From SLST01 sp964458555 (GTDB lineage: Bacteria > Spirochaetota > Spirochaetia > DSM-27196 > SLST01): a stretch of 64,000 bases of DNA. Numbering within the stretch: position 1 is the first letter of the stretch; every line of letters starts with the position of its first letter. The position numbers were made by a program, and so were the translations under genes. The notes below the pieces were generated by a model that saw only the letters and a program-made list of their open reading frames with translations, did not search any database and was not told the DNA's origin. Below are positions 34,353 through 42,897 of this stretch, in pieces. The stretch spans positions 1-64,000 of the forward strand of contig CAYWJH010000002.1 of assembly GCA_964458555.1 (NCBI GenBank), given 5' to 3'.

Positions 34353-35033
34353 CTACCGGCGCTCGAGCTCGGCGGCGATCTCGTCGAGCGAAATCGCCTC
34401 GCTCTCGAGCAGCACGAGCAGGTGGTAGAGCAGGTCGGCGGTCTCGCTCGTGAGCGTCTCGCGCGTCGAGGCGAGCAGGAGCTCGACCGCTTCCTCGCCC
34501 GTCTTCTTGCGGATTTTCTCGGATCCCGATGTGAACAGATGAGTGGTGTAGCTGCCTTCGGGGAGCTCGGCGTGCCGCTCGGCGACGAGCGCCGCGAGCT
34601 CGGTCAGGACGCGGCCGATGCGCGTCGCCCCGTCGGTGTCGCCGCGAGAGGCGGCGTCTCCGCTCGGCGCGCCCGCCCCCGGGCCCGCGTCACCGCCGTG
34701 GGTCGCGTCCTGAGTTTCGTCTGCGTCCGGCCCGGCCGCACCGTAGTCGGCCGCGTCGACCTCTTCGCCGAGCACCGCCTCGTACCACGTCCCGCGGTCG
34801 GCGATCGTGACGGCGGTCTGTTCGTAAAACGGAAGCAGCCTCCCCGTTCCGGGGTGGAGCGCCCACAGGTGTCCCCGCTCGATCGTCTTGCGGAAGCCCT
34901 TCGGGTTCTCTTCGAGCACGCCGACGGGACGTCCGTCCGGAGCGCAGACGACGAGCGGGCGGTTTTCTCGATCGGCGCCGACAGGGGCGGAGCCCGCGCC
35001 GCCGGGGGCCGATCCGTCGGTCGCGCCGCCCAT
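34353..35033 (-). CDS. hisE: Phosphoribosyl-ATP pyrophosphatase (HisE) with unusual N-terminal domain
   Basis: 226 aa. The last ~90 residues are HisE: 'LTELAALVAERHAELPEGSYTTHLF', 'SEKIRKKTGEEAVELLLA' and 'ETADLLYHLLVLL', the all-alpha MazG-like fold that removes pyrophosphate from PR-ATP. The first ~70 residues ('PLVVCAPDGRPVGVLEENPKGFRKTIERGHLWALHPGTGRLLPF') line up loosely with the start of HisI (PRA-CH), but the zinc Cys residues and the aspartates of HisI are absent. A low-complexity Gly/Asp/Ala linker joins them. The ATG overlaps the hisA stop (TGATG). Cyclohydrolase activity is unlikely from this copy. Confidence 0.8.
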   Translation of the reverse strand: MGGATDGSAPGGAGSAPVGADRENRPLVVCAPDGRPVGVLEENPKGFRKTIERGHLWALHPGTGRLLPFYEQTAVTIADRGTWYEAVLGEEVDAADYGAAGPDADETQDATHGGDAGPGAGAPSGDAASRGDTDGATRIGRVLTELAALVAERHAELPEGSYTTHLFTSGSEKIRKKTGEEAVELLLASTRETLTSETADLLYHLLVLLESEAISLDEIAAELERR

Positions 35034-35782
35034 CACCACTCCATCACGTCGGTGCCGGCGGCGACGGGGTCCTTGAAGACCTCGGCGAGGTCGATCGTGC
35101 CCTCGTAGATTGCCTTGCCTACGATGACCCCCACGACGTTCGACCGCGCCGCCGAGCGTACTTTCTCCAGATCGTCCATCGAGCCGATGCCGCCGCTGAG
35201 GATCACCGGCAGCCCGGAGGCGTCGGCCATCGCGTTGGTGCGGTCGACGTCGGGGCCTCCCATGGTCCCGTCGCGGTCGATGCTCGTGTAGACGATGCCG
35301 GTCACGCGGGCCTCCTTCGCGCGGGCGGCGAGATCGGTATCCTGGTACTGCGTCTCTTTCTCCCAGCCGGAGATGCGGACAGTGCCCTCGAGCGCGTCGA
35401 TCCCCACGAGGAAGACGTCTCCGTAGTGGGCCACCCAGCCGGCGACGTTCTCGGGCCGGCGCGCGAAGGCGGTACCAACGACGAGCCGGTCGATGCCCAG
35501 GTCGAGCAATTCCTCAATGTCCTCGTCGCGCCGGATCCCACCGCCGAGCTGGATCGTCGCGTCGACGGCACGCCGAATCTTGCGGATCTTCTTGCGGTTC
35601 GCCCGGCTGTCGCCGCGCGCGGCGTCGAGGTCGACGACGTGGATGCGCCGCGCACCGGCGTCGGCGAACTTCCGAGCCATCACGACGGGGTCCTTCTCGT
35701 AGACGGTAGCCTCCTGGTAATCGCCGCGGACGAGGCGGACGCACTCGCCGCCCAGGATGTCGATTGCAGGTATGATGGTCAT
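35033..35782 (-). CDS. hisA: Phosphoribosylformimino-5-aminoimidazole carboxamide ribotide isomerase
   Basis: 249 aa (beta/alpha)8 barrel. 'IIPAIDILGGECVRLVRGDY' has the catalytic Asp of strand 1; 'DLDAARGDSRANR', 'QLGGGIRRDEDI', 'YTSIDRDGTMGGPDVD' (second catalytic Asp/Thr region) and 'ILSGGIGSMDDL' follow in order. GGGAGGG precedes the start and TATATT further up (about 35810) is a likely -10. Only hisA and hisE are here; the rest of the histidine pathway lies elsewhere. Confidence 0.95.
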   Translation of the reverse strand: MTIIPAIDILGGECVRLVRGDYQEATVYEKDPVVMARKFADAGARRIHVVDLDAARGDSRANRKKIRKIRRAVDATIQLGGGIRRDEDIEELLDLGIDRLVVGTAFARRPENVAGWVAHYGDVFLVGIDALEGTVRISGWEKETQYQDTDLAARAKEARVTGIVYTSIDRDGTMGGPDVDRTNAMADASGLPVILSGGIGSMDDLEKVRSAARSNVVGVIVGKAIYEGTIDLAEVFKDPVAAGTDVMEW

Positions 35783-35833
35783 GGCGCCCTCCCACCGATG
35801 TCCCTGGAATATACGAAAAACGCCGGGACGCTG

Positions 35834-37354
35834 CTACGCGCCTTCGGCGAGATGCCGATGGAACGCGGCCACGTACGCCTCGAGCCCGGGGATCTCCACG
35901 GCGGACACCCTCTCCACGTCGAGCTCGAACCGGTCGGCGAGGTCAACGGGCCGCTTCGATTCGAGCGCCGCCCACCCGAGCAGCGCCGCGCCGAACGAGG
36001 TCGCCTCCGGCATGCCGCTGAGACGGAACGTCGCATTCGGCGCGAGCGTGGCGAGCAGCGCGTTGTAGTCGCGGTTGGTGCGGAAGCCCCCCTCGGTGTA
36101 GACGGTCACCCCGGGGACCAGCCCCACGCGCTCGAGCGCGGTGATCGTCTGGATCGCGAGCGAGAGGTTGAGAACGGCGAACGCCCGACGGGTGTTCGAG
36201 AAGAGCTCGGGCGCCGCCGAGCCGTCGCGCACGGACTCGAAGGGGGAGATCTCGCCGTGGTCGACGATACGAGCCTGCGAGTCGGGGAACTGGCCGGTCC
36301 CGCGCACGACCGCCGGCAGGATGAACTCCTCGGCGTCGGCGACGACGCCCTGGTAGACGCGAAGGTCGAAGTCGGGGAACCCTTGCATACCGAAGCGCTG
36401 CTGCAGGACGGAGGTGTACATCTCGAACTCCTGCCCGCCCATGAGGATCGATGTCTTCACCGGCTGGCGCAGCGCAGAGATGTTGTAGAAGACCGCCTTG
36501 CCTATCTCGTCCTCGGCGAAGGCGACGCGCTCCTCCGGGTGCATCGCGACGCACCAGGTCCCCGTCGAGTTCACGATGAAGTCCTCGTCGGGACGCTTGA
36601 TGAGGTACGGCAGCAGCGACGAGTTCGAGTCGTGTACGCCCAGCGTCACCTTCGTCTCGGGCGAGAGCCCGGTGCGCCCGGCCACCGCCGGATCGAGCCG
36701 GCCCAGTACCGCCCCGGGGTCGTCGATCGACTCGGGAAGGAGACCGCGGACGTCCAGCGCGTCGGCGACCGACGAGTAGTCCATCCGCTCGAAGTCCAAG
36801 AGGTAGGTGTGGCAGCCGACGTAGGTAAAATCGGCCCCGCTCCGTCCGGTGAGCCGGTACGCGAGAAACTGCGGGTAGAACAGGACGTGGCCGACGCGCT
36901 TCCACGCCTCGGGCATCGAGCGCTGGAAGAAGAAAAGCGCCTTCGCGGCGTTCAGCAACGCGGGGAACTTCGGCGTGGCGGTCGCCCGCTGGAGATCGTC
37001 GGGCGACCCGCACCGCTCGTAGAAGGCCTCCTGGAAGGAATCGTCGGGCTCGTGCGTATAGTCGACGATGGGGATCGCGAGATCGCCGTCCTCACCCACG
37101 CACGCGATCGTCGCCCCGTGCGTCGCGATCGAGATGAGCCCGATCGCGTAGCGCGAGCCGAGCTGCGACAGCGTATCGAGCAGCCACTCCTCCACCGCTT
37201 CCGACGGGACCCACGGGATCCCGTCGCGCTCGACCGAATCGAAGGTCTTGCTGCGCGAATCGACGAGATCGAGCGCATCGTCGTAGACGTGCACCTTCTT
37301 GTTCGTCTTGCCTATGTCGATGACCGCTACGTAGGTCGTCTGCGTTCCGCTCAT
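35834..37354 (-). CDS. FGGY-family sugar kinase (rhamnulokinase/fuculokinase-like)
   Basis: 506 aa. 'YVAVIDIGKTNKKVHVYD' is the phosphate-binding loop in the D-I-G-K-T-N form seen in rhamnulo- and fuculokinases. 'VTLGVHDSNSSLLPYL' carries the catalytic Asp, and 'STGTWCVAM' is the adenosine motif. It starts directly after the stop of the class II aldolase gene, so kinase and aldolase act in sequence: phosphorylation of a 6-deoxyketose, then cleavage to dihydroxyacetone phosphate and lactaldehyde. No isomerase or transporter adjoins. Confidence 0.85.
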   Translation of the reverse strand: MSGTQTTYVAVIDIGKTNKKVHVYDDALDLVDSRSKTFDSVERDGIPWVPSEAVEEWLLDTLSQLGSRYAIGLISIATHGATIACVGEDGDLAIPIVDYTHEPDDSFQEAFYERCGSPDDLQRATATPKFPALLNAAKALFFFQRSMPEAWKRVGHVLFYPQFLAYRLTGRSGADFTYVGCHTYLLDFERMDYSSVADALDVRGLLPESIDDPGAVLGRLDPAVAGRTGLSPETKVTLGVHDSNSSLLPYLIKRPDEDFIVNSTGTWCVAMHPEERVAFAEDEIGKAVFYNISALRQPVKTSILMGGQEFEMYTSVLQQRFGMQGFPDFDLRVYQGVVADAEEFILPAVVRGTGQFPDSQARIVDHGEISPFESVRDGSAAPELFSNTRRAFAVLNLSLAIQTITALERVGLVPGVTVYTEGGFRTNRDYNALLATLAPNATFRLSGMPEATSFGAALLGWAALESKRPVDLADRFELDVERVSAVEIPGLEAYVAAFHRHLAEGA

Positions 37355-38479
37355 CTATGCCCCTCCGCTGATCGTCTTCCGGTAGCGCTCGACCTCCCAG
37401 CTCTCGATGAACCGGACGAGATGCTCGTCGAGCGGTCGCGCGCCGCCGAAGGATTCGGCGTAGGCGGCGATGGCGAGCTCGTCGGTGAACAGCGCCATGG
37501 CGGTGGCGGCGGCCTTCGGGGTCTCGGCCACGGCGAACGCTCCGAGTCCCTCGACGGCGAAGATCCGCGGCTCTGAGCCGTGCTCGCTCGTGTACGAGGT
37601 GATCTGCGAACGCAGGCCGGCGGCCGCGTTGGCGGGCGTACCCGGCAGGTAGATAGGCGCCGATCCGGCGTAGACGATGTGGTCGGGCGTGAAGGCGCCG
37701 GCGAGCGGCTCGAACGCCTCGCGAGACTCGACCCGGCGCGCGAGCTCGGCGTTGGCGGCGAACTCGACCGCGACCTCGCCGTGCCAGGCCGTCTCGATCG
37801 CGGCGAGCCACCGGTCGCGCGCCGCCTCGTCGGCGTCGACCGCGGAGGGGTCGGGCTCGCGAACGAGTGCGCCTCGTATCGTGCGCTCGACGTCGCGGTG
37901 GAGCGCGCGGATCTCCTCGGCGCTCTCGCCGGTGACGACGAGGCCGTGGTTCTGCAGCATCACGAGGCGCGGAAACTCGCCCTGCGCCTCCGCGTAACGC
38001 GTCGCAAGCCGTCGCATTTCGAGCGCGAGGATGTACCCGGGCTCGATCGCCGGAACCCAGAGCAGTCGCTCGCCGAAGAGCCGGCGCGCGGCAGCCTCGC
38101 CGTCCTGCGCGCAGGTCAGGCCGTTCACGAGCGAGGGATGCGTGTGAATGACGTAGGGATACGGGAACAGATCGTGCATGAGCGTTTCCACGCTCGGTCG
38201 CTTCTCCTCGCCCTCCTCGCGCGCGGCCATGAGGTCGGCGAGCGTCGCCGCCTCGCGCTCGGCGGGGTCCTGGGGATACGACGCCTCCCACGTCTTCGCG
38301 AGCTCGGCGCGCCGCATGCGCGCAAAGCCCTCCGGCCCGATCGACCCGAGCGGAAAGCCGCTCGCCTTGATGGAGAGCGTCGAATCGTCTTTGTACGACG
38401 TGTTTCCGCCCCCGGCGAGCACCCACCGCGGGTCCGATCCGTACTCCCGCGACAATTCGACAAGTTGCTCAAGACTCAT
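37355..38479 (-). CDS. Class II aldolase/adducin-family protein
   Basis: 374 aa. ATG 38479 with GGAGG directly upstream. 'VLAGGGNTSYKD' is the phosphate-binding entry of class II sugar aldolases, 'YVIHTHPSLVNGLTC' the zinc His pair and 'LVMLQNHGLVVTGE' the third His. It is longer than E. coli FucA (about 215 aa) and close to the aldolase part of bifunctional rhamnulose-phosphate aldolase/lactaldehyde dehydrogenases, but without the dehydrogenase. Likely substrate is a rhamnulose- or fuculose-1-phosphate. The start overlaps the end of the dihydroorotase gene by 11 bases. Confidence 0.83.
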   Translation of the reverse strand: MSLEQLVELSREYGSDPRWVLAGGGNTSYKDDSTLSIKASGFPLGSIGPEGFARMRRAELAKTWEASYPQDPAEREAATLADLMAAREEGEEKRPSVETLMHDLFPYPYVIHTHPSLVNGLTCAQDGEAAARRLFGERLLWVPAIEPGYILALEMRRLATRYAEAQGEFPRLVMLQNHGLVVTGESAEEIRALHRDVERTIRGALVREPDPSAVDADEAARDRWLAAIETAWHGEVAVEFAANAELARRVESREAFEPLAGAFTPDHIVYAGSAPIYLPGTPANAAAGLRSQITSYTSEHGSEPRIFAVEGLGAFAVAETPKAAATAMALFTDELAIAAYAESFGGARPLDEHLVRFIESWEVERYRKTISGGA

Positions 38480-39578
38480 AGTTACCTCCGTCGTCGAGCG
38501 CGTACTTGAGGCGCTCGCTCGCGCAGAACGGTACCACACCCTCGCAGACATCGGGAACAACCCACGGGGAGTCGACGAGCCGGATGGCCGCGTCGTTCAG
38601 CGGAAGCCGATAAAACTCCGCGCCGTAACGCGAGACGAAGGACTCCAGGCTGGGCCGATGGGAGCGTGCACGCTCGCCGCTCGCTCCGCCCGCTGCCGCC
38701 GCACGAGGGTCCGCGGACCCCGCCGCGGCCTCGGTCAGCGGCACACCCGCGTTCTCGAAGATCTCCGCGAGCAGGGGAATAGCCACAGGAGCGGTGTAGA
38801 CGCCGGCGCAGCCGCAGGCGGCCTCCTTCGCCTCGCGAGGATGGGGAGCGCTGTCGGATCCGAAGAAAACGCGCGGGTCGCCGGAGAAGACCGCGTCGCG
38901 GATGGCCTGGCGGTCGCGCTCGCGCTTTGCGATCGGTTTGCAGAAATGGTGCGGACGCAGCTCGTCGCCCACCACGTCGTCGAGCGTCAGGAGGAGATGG
39001 TGCACCGTGACCGTCGCCGCGACCGTCTCCGGAAGCGAGGCGAGCATCTCGATCGCGGCCGCGGAGCTCACGTGCTCGACGACGACGCGCAACTGAGGAA
39101 ACCGCGACGCGATCCGCTCGATGTGCGGCAGATACGCCTCCTCGCGCTCGAGCGAGAAGACACCGGGCTCTTCGGCGTGGACCTCGAGCACGAGGTCTCG
39201 TTCCTCCATCGCCTCGAAGACGGGGTAGAGCGGCTCGACCGCGCTCACGCCGTCGGCGGAGTTGGTCGTGACGCCCTGCGGATAGAGCTTCCCGCCGATC
39301 GCGCCGGCTTCGGTGAGCGCGGCGACCTCGCGCGGATCGAGCGAGGGCACGACCTTGAAGGTCATCAGCGGCTCGAGGCTGCGGCCCGGCGGCACCTCCG
39401 CGAGGATCTCCTCGCGGTACCGGCGCAGCGCGTCCGGGGTGGTGACCGGCGGCACGATATTGGGCATGACGAGCGCGCGGGCGCACCATCGGCTCGTCTC
39501 GCGAACGACCGGCGCGAGCGCGGGGGCCTGTCTGAGGTGAACGTGAAAGTCGTCGGGGGCACGAAAGCTTACTGCCAT
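38469..39578 (-). CDS. pyrC: Dihydroorotase (PyrC type)
   Basis: 369 aa. It closes carbamoyl aspartate to dihydroorotate in pyrimidine synthesis. Metal and active residues are visible in order: 'DDFHVHLRQA' (H-x-H), 'IGGKLYPQGVTTNS' (carboxylated Lys), 'VVVEHVSS' (His), 'VTVHHLLLTLDD' (His) and 'FFGSDSAPHPR' (Asp). This is the short class II form as in E. coli PyrC. A Gly/Ala/Ser-rich insertion of about 30 residues (near 285-315) is unusual and probably a surface loop. Overlap with the sugar aldolase gene downstream suggests one message despite unrelated pathways. Confidence 0.93.
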   Translation of the reverse strand: MAVSFRAPDDFHVHLRQAPALAPVVRETSRWCARALVMPNIVPPVTTPDALRRYREEILAEVPPGRSLEPLMTFKVVPSLDPREVAALTEAGAIGGKLYPQGVTTNSADGVSAVEPLYPVFEAMEERDLVLEVHAEEPGVFSLEREEAYLPHIERIASRFPQLRVVVEHVSSAAAIEMLASLPETVAATVTVHHLLLTLDDVVGDELRPHHFCKPIAKRERDRQAIRDAVFSGDPRVFFGSDSAPHPREAKEAACGCAGVYTAPVAIPLLAEIFENAGVPLTEAAAGSADPRAAAAGGASGERARSHRPSLESFVSRYGAEFYRLPLNDAAIRLVDSPWVVPDVCEGVVPFCASERLKYALDDGGNYES

Positions 39579-39608
39579 GCGCGTAGTCTACCGCGACCGG
39601 GGCTTCGG

Positions 39609-39637
39609 TAGACAGCACCCGGGGGCCTCGCTATCTT
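39609..39637 (+). promoter_or_regulatory. Sigma-70 promoter before the HD-domain gene
   Basis: TAGACA at 39609-39614, 17-base spacer, TATCTT at 39632-39637, ATG 8 bases later with no Shine-Dalgarno. Confidence 0.5.
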
Positions 39638-39645
39638 AGGCGTGC

Positions 39646-40734
39646 ATGGACGTCCTCGCCGAGCTCCGCGCCTCCACGCAGTGGTACTACTCCTCGTTCT
39701 CGGCGCTCGACCAGTACTTTGGTCGTGACGAGCAGCGGGTGCTCTGCGTTACGGTGGAAGGCGACATCATCACGCTCGCCAAGGCGGTGCCCGGGCTCGA
39801 GTTCCCCGGGGTTCCGCACGCCGACGCGGCTGTCTGGGACGATGGGCGGCGGATCTATTTCCGCTGCATCGAGCCGGAAACAAAGCCCCGCGCGCAGGCG
39901 TTCCGGCCGCTCAACCTGCTCTACGATCCGGCCCGCGAGCGCTACCTCGACCCGTACGACGACTACCGGGCGCTGCGCAGCGAGGAGCTCGAGCGGACCG
40001 ACGAGCCGATCGATCCGGCGCACCGAATCATGGACGCGGCGATCGCGATCTCGCGTTATGCATATCGCCTCGCCGAACCGCTCGAGCCGCTCTCCCGGTT
40101 CCCCGAGCTGGCACCCGAGACGCTTCGATCGCTACTCACGCAGGTTTTCACCGGCCCGTTCCCGCAGGAGGGGCTGCGGCTCCTCGACGAGCACGGCTTC
40201 ATCGACACCTATCTGCCCGAGCTCACGGCGATGAAGGGCACCTCGCACTCGAAAGAGCACCATCCCGAAGGCGACGTCTGGAACCACTCGCTCGAGACCT
40301 TCCGTTACCGCCGTTCGCACGACCTCGCGCTCACGCTGGGGCTGCTCCTCCACGACGCAGGGAAGCCCCTCGCGGTCCCCCGCGGAGGACGAAAGTTCGA
40401 CGGACACGCAGAGATCGGAGCGAAGCTCGCGGCCAGGCTCCTGCGTCGGCTCGACTTCGCCGAAGAGCTCGTGGAGGACGTGTTCTGGCTCGTGTCGAAG
40501 CACATGTTCCCGGGGGCGCTCCACCTGCTGCCGACGTTCCGCACCGAGCGCCTCATGGCCGACGAGCGCTTCCCGGTACTCCTCGAGCTCTATCGCTGCG
40601 ACCTCGAATCGACCTACCGTGGGCCCGACGGGTACTATCGCGCCTGCAAGATCTATCGCGACTTCATCAAGCACAGCGCGAATCCGTACCGGAGCGCCGA
40701 CGGGAAGAAGCTCGTGCGTCTCTACGTGGACTGA
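39646..40734 (+). CDS. HD-domain protein with a remnant tRNA-nucleotidyltransferase domain
   Basis: 362 aa. The C-terminal half is an HD phosphohydrolase: His214 in 'VWNHSLETF', His236-Asp237 in 'LLLHDAGKP', His254 in 'DGHAEIGAK'. Residues 84-108 ('AFRPLNLLYDPARERYLDPYDDY') match the 'FTxNAL-Y-D-P...DP-GG' stretch of CCA-adding enzymes and poly(A) polymerases. The catalytic GGxVRD loop with its D-x-D is absent, since residues 30-80 hold only beta strands. The N-terminal domain is therefore probably non-catalytic. The whole may be a standalone 2',3'-phosphatase/phosphodiesterase of the CCA-enzyme HD kind; this is inference. Confidence 0.75.
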   Translation: MDVLAELRASTQWYYSSFSALDQYFGRDEQRVLCVTVEGDIITLAKAVPGLEFPGVPHADAAVWDDGRRIYFRCIEPETKPRAQAFRPLNLLYDPARERYLDPYDDYRALRSEELERTDEPIDPAHRIMDAAIAISRYAYRLAEPLEPLSRFPELAPETLRSLLTQVFTGPFPQEGLRLLDEHGFIDTYLPELTAMKGTSHSKEHHPEGDVWNHSLETFRYRRSHDLALTLGLLLHDAGKPLAVPRGGRKFDGHAEIGAKLAARLLRRLDFAEELVEDVFWLVSKHMFPGALHLLPTFRTERLMADERFPVLLELYRCDLESTYRGPDGYYRACKIYRDFIKHSANPYRSADGKKLVRLYVD

Positions 40735-40795
40735 GCGCGCCGACGCCGCCTGGTCCGGCCTCGCCGCGGCGGTCCGTGACGCTGCGGTCGCGCGG

Positions 40796-41572
40796 CTACC
40801 GCTCGGCGGTCGTCCGCATCCCGATCTCGTACAGACCGCGCAACGTCAGCCACGGCTCCACACGCGAGACCTTCGTGCACCGGCCGGCGATGAGCCCCGC
40901 CTCGCCGCCGGTGGCGAGCACGAGCGGCTCCGCCGGCGCGAGCTCGGCGGCGATCCCGGTGACCATCGCATCCACGAGACCCGCGTACCCGTTCACGACG
41001 CCCGAGCGCAGCGAGGCCACCGTATTCGTGCCGATGTAGCGCTCCGGCGGCTCGAGGTCCACCATCGGCAGCGCGGCGGTGTGAGAGATCAGCCCGTTGA
41101 CACCGGTCGTCACGCCCGGCGCGATGGCGACGCCCCGGACGCGCGCGTCGGCGTCGACAGCGGTGAACGTCAGCGCGGTCCCGAAGTCGACGACGATCGA
41201 CGCGCCGCCCGCGATCGCGAACCCGCCGGCGGCGTTGGCGATCAGGTCACCGCCCACTTCGGCAGGATCGTCGGTGCGGATTGAAACCGGCAGGTCGAGG
41301 CTCGCGCTCACCACGACCGGCTCGATACCGAGCAGCCGCGCCACCCCGTCGTGGACCGCGGTCGTGAGCGCGGGAACCACGCTCGAGATCACCGCCGCGC
41401 GGACCGAGGAGGCGTCCACGTCGTCGAAGGCGAAGAGCTCGCGAAGATGCAGCAGCACCTCGTCGGGGGTGCGCTGCGTCCGGCTCGCGAGTCGCCAGTG
41501 ATGGACGAGCTCGCGGTCGCGCACGAGGCCGACCGCGATGTTGGTGTTGCCGGCGTCGATGGTGAGGATCAT
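40796..41572 (-). CDS. coaX: Type III pantothenate kinase
   Basis: 258 aa, family length. First step of coenzyme A synthesis. The N-terminal 'ILTIDAGNTNIAVGLV' is the phosphate loop with catalytic Asp; 'GGDLIANAAGGFAI' with 'IVVDFGTALTFTAV' and 'GVAIAPGVTTGVNGLI' are the pantothenate and ATP motifs. The ATG overlaps the thrC stop by 4 bases (ATGA), making it the last gene of lysC-thrC-coaX. Type III kinases are the feedback-insensitive class. Confidence 0.93.
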   Translation of the reverse strand: MILTIDAGNTNIAVGLVRDRELVHHWRLASRTQRTPDEVLLHLRELFAFDDVDASSVRAAVISSVVPALTTAVHDGVARLLGIEPVVVSASLDLPVSIRTDDPAEVGGDLIANAAGGFAIAGGASIVVDFGTALTFTAVDADARVRGVAIAPGVTTGVNGLISHTAALPMVDLEPPERYIGTNTVASLRSGVVNGYAGLVDAMVTGIAAELAPAEPLVLATGGEAGLIAGRCTKVSRVEPWLTLRGLYEIGMRTTAER

Positions 41573-42897
41573 CGGTCCGTTCCGTCGGCGAAGCGCTCGA
41601 GGAGCCACGGACGCAGCGCGTCCAGCGAGGCTTCCATGTTCGACGCGCGCTTCTCGCGCCGCATCGCCTCCGCGAGGCGCTCGGGCAGCGCCGGGCGCGC
41701 GCCGGTCGCGCGCTCCACGACCTCGCCGAACTTGGCCGGATGCGCGGTGGCGAGCGTGATGACGCTCGCGTCCGACGCGCCCTCGCCGTCGAGGTAGCGC
41801 TCTGCGGCGCAGACGCCGGCTGCGGTGTGCGGGTCGAGGAACACGCCGTGCTCCCGGTGGTGGCGGCGCATCGTATCGAGCATCTCCTCGTCGGTGACCG
41901 TCTCGCCGCCCACCATCGCGCGCATGTCCTGGTAGTCGGCGCCGAAGATCTCGAGCAACCGCTCGAAATTGCTGGGGTTACCCACGTCCATCGCGTTCGC
42001 GAGCGTACGCATGCTCGGCCGCGCACGGTAGATCCCGCTCGCGAGGTACTCGGGCACGACGTCGTTGATGTTCGTCGCCGCGATGAACCCGGAGACGGGC
42101 AGCCCCCACCGCCACGCGAGGATCCCCGCGGTGAGGTTGCCGAAGTTCCCGCTTGGCACGCAGAAGACGACGTCGCTCGCGATCCGCGACCGGAGCCTGA
42201 TGAACGCGTCGATGTAGTAGAACGCCTGCGGAATGAGGCGGCCCAGGTTGATCGAGTTGGCCGACGTCAGGTGCGCCCGCTGCGCGAGCTCGCGGTCGGT
42301 GAAGGCCTCCTTCACCATGCGCTGGCAGTCGTCGAAGGAGCCGGTGACCTCGAGCGCGTGAATGTTGTCGCCGACCGTCGTCAGCTGCTGCTCCTGCAGC
42401 GGGCTCACGCGCCCGGAGGGATAGAGGATCACGACGTCAATGCCGGGACGGTTGTGAAAGGCGCGCGCCACCGCGCTGCCGGTATCGCCGGAGGTCGCGG
42501 TGAGAATGACGGCACGGTGATCGGCGCCGGCGAGCAGGTGCTCCATCGACGCCGCGAGGAAGCTCGCCCCGAAGTCCTTGAAGGCGCACGAGGGGCCGTG
42601 GAAGAGCTCGAGCAGCAGGATCTGGTCGGTGAGCGAGACGAGACGCGGCTCGAACGGGAAGGCGCGGCGACAGACCTCGCTCGCCGCCTCCGCGTCGAAG
42701 GTTTCGGGCAGCAGCTCGTGGACGAGCTCCGCGGTAATCTCGACGAACGGACGGTCGGCGGGGCTGCGCAGGATGATCTCGCGCAAGCGGGGCTCGGAGA
42801 CGGGATGGTAGAGACCGCCGTCGGGGGCGAGCCCGGTGAAGATCGCCTCGCGGAAGTCCACGACGCGGCTGCGGTCGCGGGTCGAGTAGAAGTTCAT
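41569..42897 (-). CDS. thrC: Threonine synthase
   Basis: 442 aa, PLP-dependent. It converts O-phosphohomoserine to threonine. 'MNFYSTRD' and 'GLAPDGGLYHP' are typical N-terminal features; the PLP Lys is in 'SCAFKDFGASF'; 'TATSGDTGSAVA' is the phosphate-binding loop; 'VPSGNFGNLTAG' is a further conserved turn. It overlaps the lysC stop by 4 bases (ATGA) and the coaX start by 4. No homoserine dehydrogenase or kinase is nearby. Confidence 0.95.
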   Translation of the reverse strand: MNFYSTRDRSRVVDFREAIFTGLAPDGGLYHPVSEPRLREIILRSPADRPFVEITAELVHELLPETFDAEAASEVCRRAFPFEPRLVSLTDQILLLELFHGPSCAFKDFGASFLAASMEHLLAGADHRAVILTATSGDTGSAVARAFHNRPGIDVVILYPSGRVSPLQEQQLTTVGDNIHALEVTGSFDDCQRMVKEAFTDRELAQRAHLTSANSINLGRLIPQAFYYIDAFIRLRSRIASDVVFCVPSGNFGNLTAGILAWRWGLPVSGFIAATNINDVVPEYLASGIYRARPSMRTLANAMDVGNPSNFERLLEIFGADYQDMRAMVGGETVTDEEMLDTMRRHHREHGVFLDPHTAAGVCAAERYLDGEGASDASVITLATAHPAKFGEVVERATGARPALPERLAEAMRREKRASNMEASLDALRPWLLERFADGTDR

